Assembly: GCA_003339415.1 (NCBI GenBank)
Contig: PDHQ01000128.1
Coordinates: forward strand, 28,983 to 92,982
DNA length: 64,000 nt
Source: Ophiocordyceps camponoti-saundersi (nom. inval.)
Lineage: Eukaryota > Ascomycota > Sordariomycetes > Hypocreales > Ophiocordycipitaceae
Direction: 5' to 3'
The notes under the pieces are model-generated. The model ran no database searches. It saw only the letters and a list, made by a program, of their open reading frames with translations, and was not told the origin of the DNA. Positions 58,499 to 64,000 of this stretch are shown here, one piece after another (the first letter of the stretch is position 1; every line of letters begins with the position of its first letter). A program made the position numbers and the translations under genes.

Positions 58499-61400
58499 TT
58501 AACCGCTATACCTTATCTTTAATATTATTATTTACTATAATTTTAATTTACTATTTTTTATTATATTATATATAACCTCTAACACCTTTACCTTACCGCT
58601 TACTATTATATAATACCTAATAACTAGTATAAACTTATAGCTGCCCTTTACGATAATAATCCGCTTACTAAGATTAAAAAGCTTCTTTTCTTACCTTAAA
58701 AAGACGTTAAATTAGGTAGCCTAACCGCGAAATATAACAGTTCGTTACTTATTTAATTTACTAATAATAAGTACGAATATATTTACTATAAGCTTATAAA
58801 AAAATATATTAAGATTCTTAACTTTACTTAAACTATAAACTTATTTTTAATAAAATATAAGGTACTTTATTAAGTAATAAAATATATAATAAGCTAGCTA
58901 AATAATACGCTTATTATTATCTTTAACTAATATAATAATTAGAAGCTATCCTTTTATAAAAACCTCCTCCCCGCCCTGCTATTTTTTAATACCGAACGCC
59001 TTAATAAAGCTAAATAAAAACCTATTTTATTCCTATTATATTTCGATACTAAACTTATTAATAAGCGCTTAGTAATTATTCTCTAGTATAAGTTACTTAA
59101 CTTTATAATTTATAATCTTAAGATATTAAAGCGGCTATATTAAACTAATTACTTTACACTTCCTAAAAAGGGAATCGATACCGATAACTACGCTACTTAA
59201 TTTAGTAACTAGTTTTAATATAGTTTACTAGATATTATTCGCTAATATATTAGTTTTAACTTTTACCTTACTTAGTTACTAGCTATAAATACCGATACTA
59301 GTCCTTATAATAATAGCGGAACTAAAATATTTAATCTCGCTTAGGACCTCTATACCTATATATTAAGGCTCCCCTTTATTACTTAGGATAAACGCCTTTA
59401 TTATATTCTTAAGTTAGCTAAGTTCCCTAAAACCTTCGCTGCCCTTTTTATATAATAACTTTTACTATAATAATATACTACTTACTTATTATACTAAGTT
59501 CTCGAAACTAATAGCGGTAGTAATCTTAACGCTAAAAATATCGAAACTTAACGCCTAAACGTACCTTTATTTATTACCGCTACTTAGGATTTAACCCCCC
59601 CCTTAACCTTACTACCGCTTTTATAAAAATAGGCTCCCCTAACCGTAATATAGCTATTTAAAGTAAGTAGCTAACTACGTTCTAAGCCTCCCCCTAATAA
59701 GAATATTACTCCCCCCTTAAGTTTTATATATTTTTATAACGATATATACTAAAAATAAGGCACCGCTAGCGAAGATAATAAAAATATATATTATAATTCT
59801 AATAGCTTACTTCCTCTATTACCCCTTCTTTATACTAAAGCTAATTCCTCTAATATTACTTTTAAGGGTAATACTATCCTATTTATTTACTATCCTTAAC
59901 TTACTAATACCCCGCTAGCTACTAGTAAAATACTTTTAAAGCTAAGTTAGATAAGCTACCTTACGCGATCTATATAGTAAATAAGGCCTGCTTTACTTAT
60001 TATAAAAACGAATAATTATACTACTAGTAAACTATAAAATATAATACTAAAGAATAAGTTAAACTATTCCTTATAGTCTGCTAGTATAATATTTTTATAA
60101 AGGCTAAAAGTAAATAATAAAAATAGTAAGGCATACTAATTATATTTAAAAAGATTCTTTATTAAAAAAATATAATCTATATCGCTTATTATATTTTATT
60201 AATATTATAACTTTTTTCTTATAAACTTAACTACTATCTTATACTTTTTATAATATCTTAATATAATATTAATAATATTACTTAAGTATTAAGCTTTATA
60301 TTCCTAAAAATAGTTTCTTAAAAAAATATTATAATTTACGCTTCTTACTATTATTTAAATTTATATACTTTTATAGTAAAATCTCTATAAACTACCTTAT
60401 TAAAGTACCTAATTTCCCTATATATAATATAATATTATATACTATCTCTTTCTACTATCTTATTATAATTATACCGCTAATATTATTCTTCTATTTTATC
60501 TTACTTATTTTATATAAAAAATAAAATAATATAAGTTTTAATTATCTATATAACTATTATATAGCTTTAAAGGAAATATAATAAAAAATATATATATATA
60601 GATAATATAAAAGATTCTTTATAAAAGGATTATAATAATAAGGCCTTGAATTTTCTTTACCTTTATATAATATTATAAGTTAATAAGGCTTAGTAATAGG
60701 GCCGCTTATAATATTAAATAAAATTATAATATAAATATAATATAAATACTAAATTTAAATACTATATAGTAAAATAAAAAAAAATATTTAGCTTACTATT
60801 CTTCTTATAAAAGAATTAAATAATTAATATATTTAACTTACTTATTAATTACTCTCTCTCCCTTTATAAGTTATTACTTACTTACCTCTTTTATATACTC
60901 TTAATACTTATAGCACACGTACTCTTTTACTTAAAATATATATTAAAATACCCCTTACTTATAATTTTTATAATAATTAATATTATTCTTATAATAATAA
61001 CGAAAACTAGCCTTAATTTTTTACTAAGCTAGAATATATTAATAACTTATTAAAATTTAAAAATAAATATACCTTTTTAAATAAGGAAACTACCTTTATC
61101 TAGCGCGGGTATATAATTAATTATACTTTTAAATCTTATAAATTTTCTAGTAACTATTTTTATTATATTATACTTAATTTAAGCTAATTTGAAACTAGCC
61201 TCTTAACTTCGAAAACTTACTAATTTTTTTAATTTTAATTTTACTAAAGCCCTCTCTCTCTTCTAAACTTATTATATTATTAATTATAGTTACTTTTAAG
61301 ATAGTCGCTAGTCCTAACTTATAAGCGTTAAAAATAATTACTATTTAACTTTTTATATAAATATAATTAATATTATTAGTTTTCCCTTTCGAACTATTTT

Positions 61401-62932
61401 ACGCTAAGGCGGATTTTTTAATAATATTACCTTTACCTTATAGCGTTAGTTCGCGCCTTACGCTTTTAAATATATAATTAAATTATTATTATTTACCCTT
61501 ACTAACTATATATTTTATATTATTATAGCAGGCTTATAAGAAACCTAGTTTATTATTATATACTTTATTAAACTTAAGATTAATAATTCCGGTAAAGTAA
61601 ACCTAGCTACTAAGCTTTAAAACCTATCTAAAGTAACCTTTACTAATATAATAATATATACTAACTACGCTAGCTACTTTACGGAATATATTAAAAGTAT
61701 ATTTAAAACCTTAAAGCTTTACGGATTTAATATTAAGCTTAGTTAGTAGCTTAATAAAACTTATTTATAAACTTTATCTCTTATAAAGTAAGTTATATTC
61801 TAGTAAATTTTTATAAACTCCTAGCTTATATTTACTTATAACTATTATAATAATACTTTCTAAATAAAAAATAAGCCCGCCTTTTACGCTTATAATTACG
61901 GTGCTAATACTTAGATTAATTTAAAACCCGTCCCCTCCCCTTATATTACCTTAAACTCTAATAGCGATAATATTATCCCCGCCCTATACCCCTTTTCTAA
62001 CCGCCTTCTTATACTTTTTAGCGGGCTTAACGCTAAGTATAACCTTTCCGGAATCGCTTACGTCTCTTATACCTTTACTACTAATATATAATATTCCTTA
62101 TAAAAGTAAAGCGAAATACTTAACGCTCGCTACTTTACGCTACTATACTCTTTTAGTAATATTAATACCCTTAAAGTTAAACGCTTATACTTATTAGCTA
62201 ACTATACCCTTATTACTTAATATTATAGCTACCTTACTAACTTTACCTTTTACTTACTTACTTTCTATCTTTAATTTAATAATTTCTTATTTTTAGTATT
62301 ACTTTATTTCTTATAAGATATATATTAAAATAATTATAGTAATAATACTAATTACGCGCGTTACTTAAATATAATATTATTCGGCTTTTTTTAAAGCTAC
62401 TTTAATATTAAGCGTTTTATTTATAGCTACTTAGAAAACCTCCTAGTAGCGAAGGGTATTAGCACCGCTACGCTTATTCTCCTACTAGCTAAGGCGGTAA
62501 AATATAGCGTAGCTACTAATATTAAGTATAAGAGGCTTCTTAGCGCCTTTTATAGCTACGCTAACTTAATAAACCCTAAAGTATTTATACTATTTACATA
62601 CGAAAAAAAGCAAATTAAGGCCTTTATTAAACTCTAATTTTACGCCTTTTATATAAAATAGGTTATTATAATATAAACCCTAAAGCTAGCTATTAAATAT
62701 TATAACTTTAATACTATCTTAAAGCTTATATTTAACCTAATTAATTTCTTTTTTTATAATAAATCCTCTTATATATTGCCCCTTTATAATTTCTAGCTTA
62801 ATATTTTCCTTAATATTTTCTCTACTTATAGCTAGATATTTAACTTTATAATATATAATATAGATTCGCGCTTCCTTACCTCTCCTAATACTAAGCTTAA
62901 TATTACTAACTTCGAGGCTATAGCTATTATAG
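58499..62932. other. Unidentified decayed sequence, possibly an old coding element
   Basis: Plus-strand segments near 58940-59460 and 61640-62650 have protein-like composition between TAA/TAG codons, separated by a very AT-rich part (60150-60900). No domain recognised and no second copy in the window. The right end (62920-62932, GCTATTATAG) joins the satellite leader at a junction like that at 3020. Confidence 0.45.
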
Positions 62933-63072
62933 TAGGGGCAGATTTATGTCTAGACTATAGGTCCAGGACTAGAAAATCAGTTTTTATAACATAATATACA
63001 AATTATCTTATCGACTAAGCATATTTTGTTACCTCTTCTTATCTCCTATATTATATATAATAACCTACGTAA
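62933..63072 (+). repeat. Satellite leader, copy 2 (less mutated)
   Basis: Same 140 bases as 3021-3160 but with several CA and TG kept (tCCAGg, atCAGt, aCATAAt, taCAAa, gCATAt, tTTGTTa), so it escaped most RIP or is a newer copy. Confidence 0.87.
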
Positions 63073-64000
63073 CTGCCCTCCTTATCCCCTAAGGGATAAA
63101 CCTGTTAACTGCTCTTCTTGTCCCCTAAGGGATAAACCCGTTAACTGCTTTTCTTATCCCCTAGGGGATAAACCTATTAACTGCTCTTCTTGTCCCCTAA
63201 GGGATAAACCCGTTAACTGCTCTTCTTGTCCCCTAAGGGATAAACCTGTTAACTGCTCTTCTTGTCCCCTAGGGGATAAACCCGTTAACTACTCTTCTTG
63301 TCCCCTAAGGGACAAACCCGTTAACTGCTCTTCTTATCCCTTAGGGGACAAAGGATAAACCCGTTAACTGCTCTTCTTATCCCTTAAGGGATAAACCCGT
63401 TAACTGCTCTCCTTATCCCCTAAGGGATAAACCTATTAACTGCTCTTCTTATCCCCTAAGGGATAAACTTATTAACTGCTCTTCTTGTCCCCTAAGGGAT
63501 AAACCCGTTAACTGCTTTTTTTATCCCCTAAGGGATAAACCTGTTAACTGCTCTTCTTATCCCTTAGGGGATAAACTTGTTAACTGCTCTTCTTATCCCC
63601 TAGGGGATAAACTTGTTAACTACTCTTCTTATCCCTTAGGGGATAAACCTATTAACTGCTCTTCTTATCCCCTAAGGGATAAACCCGTTAACTGCTCTTC
63701 TTATCCCCTAAGGGATAAACCCGTTAACTGCTCTTCTTATCCCCTAAGGGATAAACTTATTAACTGCTCTTCTTATCCCCTAAGGGATAAACCTGTTAAC
63801 TGCTCTTCTTATTCCCTTAAGCTCTCTTATCCCTTAGGGGATAAACCCGTTAACTACTCTTCTTATCCCTTAGGGGATAAACTTATTAACTGCTCTTCTT
63901 ATCCCCTAAGGGATAAACCCGTTAACTGCTCTTCTTATCCCCTAAGGGATAAACCCGTTAACTGCTCTTCTTATCCCCTAAGGGATAAACTTATTAACTG
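63073..64000 (+). repeat. 36-bp palindromic minisatellite, right array (runs off the window)
   Basis: About 26 units. Early units keep the ancestral-looking state: TTGTCCCCTAAGGGACAA cores and AAACCCGTTAACTGC. Units with CCTG or CTTG at the CCCG position are visible intermediates toward CCTA and CTTA. A partial unit near 63810-63830 matches the one near 3930-3950 in the left array. A frame stays open at 63026-63358 (12-residue repeat CPLRDKPVNCSS) only because 36 is a multiple of three; I do not regard it as a gene. Confidence 0.93.

Larger units (their letters stand above)
1..64000. other. RIP-saturated, gene-empty repeat region
   Basis: Seen: CpA and TpG are almost absent over long stretches and TpA is in great excess, while CpG, CpC and CpT are common. 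Reading frames on both strands are cut by TAA and TAG, and most segments have a second copy in the window that differs mainly by C/T and G/A changes. Known: this is the footprint of repeat-induced point mutation in Pezizomycotina, which turns CpA into TpA in duplicated DNA. Inferred: the window is constitutive heterochromatin, perhaps pericentromeric or subtelomeric. No intact host gene was found. Exceptions with more surviving CA/TG are 62933-64000, the Copia element and parts of the Gypsy elements. Confidence 0.93.

Noticed and set aside
58940..62650. Tyrosine-recombinase (Crypton-like) or LINE ORF
   Set aside because: Composition suggests old coding sequence, but catalytic residues for either family could not be located.
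63026..63358. Open frame of 110 codons with a 12-residue repeat
   Set aside because: It is the translation of the 36-bp satellite. The unit length is a multiple of three and one frame lacks a stop, so openness is automatic. The opposite strand also has an open frame through the unit. It ends where one unit is duplicated irregularly.

Overview
The window looks like heterochromatin from a filamentous ascomycete (Pezizomycotina-type fungus) that has been saturated by repeat-induced point mutation (RIP). Almost everywhere CpA and TpG are missing and replaced by TpA, while CpG, CpC and CpT remain. Every long reading frame is broken by TAA/TAG, and the recognisable sequence is transposon or tandem repeat present in two or more copies. 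I see no intact protein-coding gene, no tRNA or rRNA gene and no CRISPR array. Genus and species cannot be told from the sequence.

Layout. 1-461 is a GC-richer dispersed repeat (R1; second copy 51813-52275). 470-3020 is repeat R2 (second copy about 29881-32430); it contains a protease-region fragment and LTR-tail fragment related to the Gypsy elements further right. 3021-5807 holds a 36-bp palindromic minisatellite, with higher-order repeats of array plus spacer, then a 31-bp minisatellite (5933-6118). Degenerate arrays of the same 36-bp unit lie at 10041-10428 and 23861-24175, each at the end of repeat G. 11474-18754 is a full-length Ty1/Copia-type retrotransposon on the minus strand with 303-bp LTRs and a perfect 5-bp target duplication. 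18760-34000 is a mosaic of decayed repeats (families C, R2, E). 37050-49280 is a nested pair of full-length Ty3/Gypsy chromodomain elements: one with 460-bp LTRs (39790-45988) inserted into an older one with 370-bp LTRs, with a perfect ACTAT duplication. 49281-62932 holds further decayed repeats, and 62933-64000 is a less mutated copy of the minisatellite locus that runs off the window.

How it fits together. The order of events can be partly read: host repeats first, then the outer Gypsy element, then the inner Gypsy element, with RIP acting on all of them. The two Gypsy copies share an internal region with only one 8-bp length difference by landmark counting, so they differ almost wholly by substitutions, mostly transitions. 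The least mutated sequence, at the right end, shows what the minisatellite looked like before RIP.

Most interesting signals: (1) the 8-base palindrome TCGTACGA occurs about 30 times in the 7.3-kb Copia element and is not obvious elsewhere; residual unmutated copies suggest an ancestral directional motif TCGTGCGA; (2) the 36-bp satellite carries an 18-bp palindrome whose arms stay complementary under RIP; (3) the Gypsy elements show RIP acting on catalytic and metal-binding codons (YxDD to YxNN, CCHC to YYYY).
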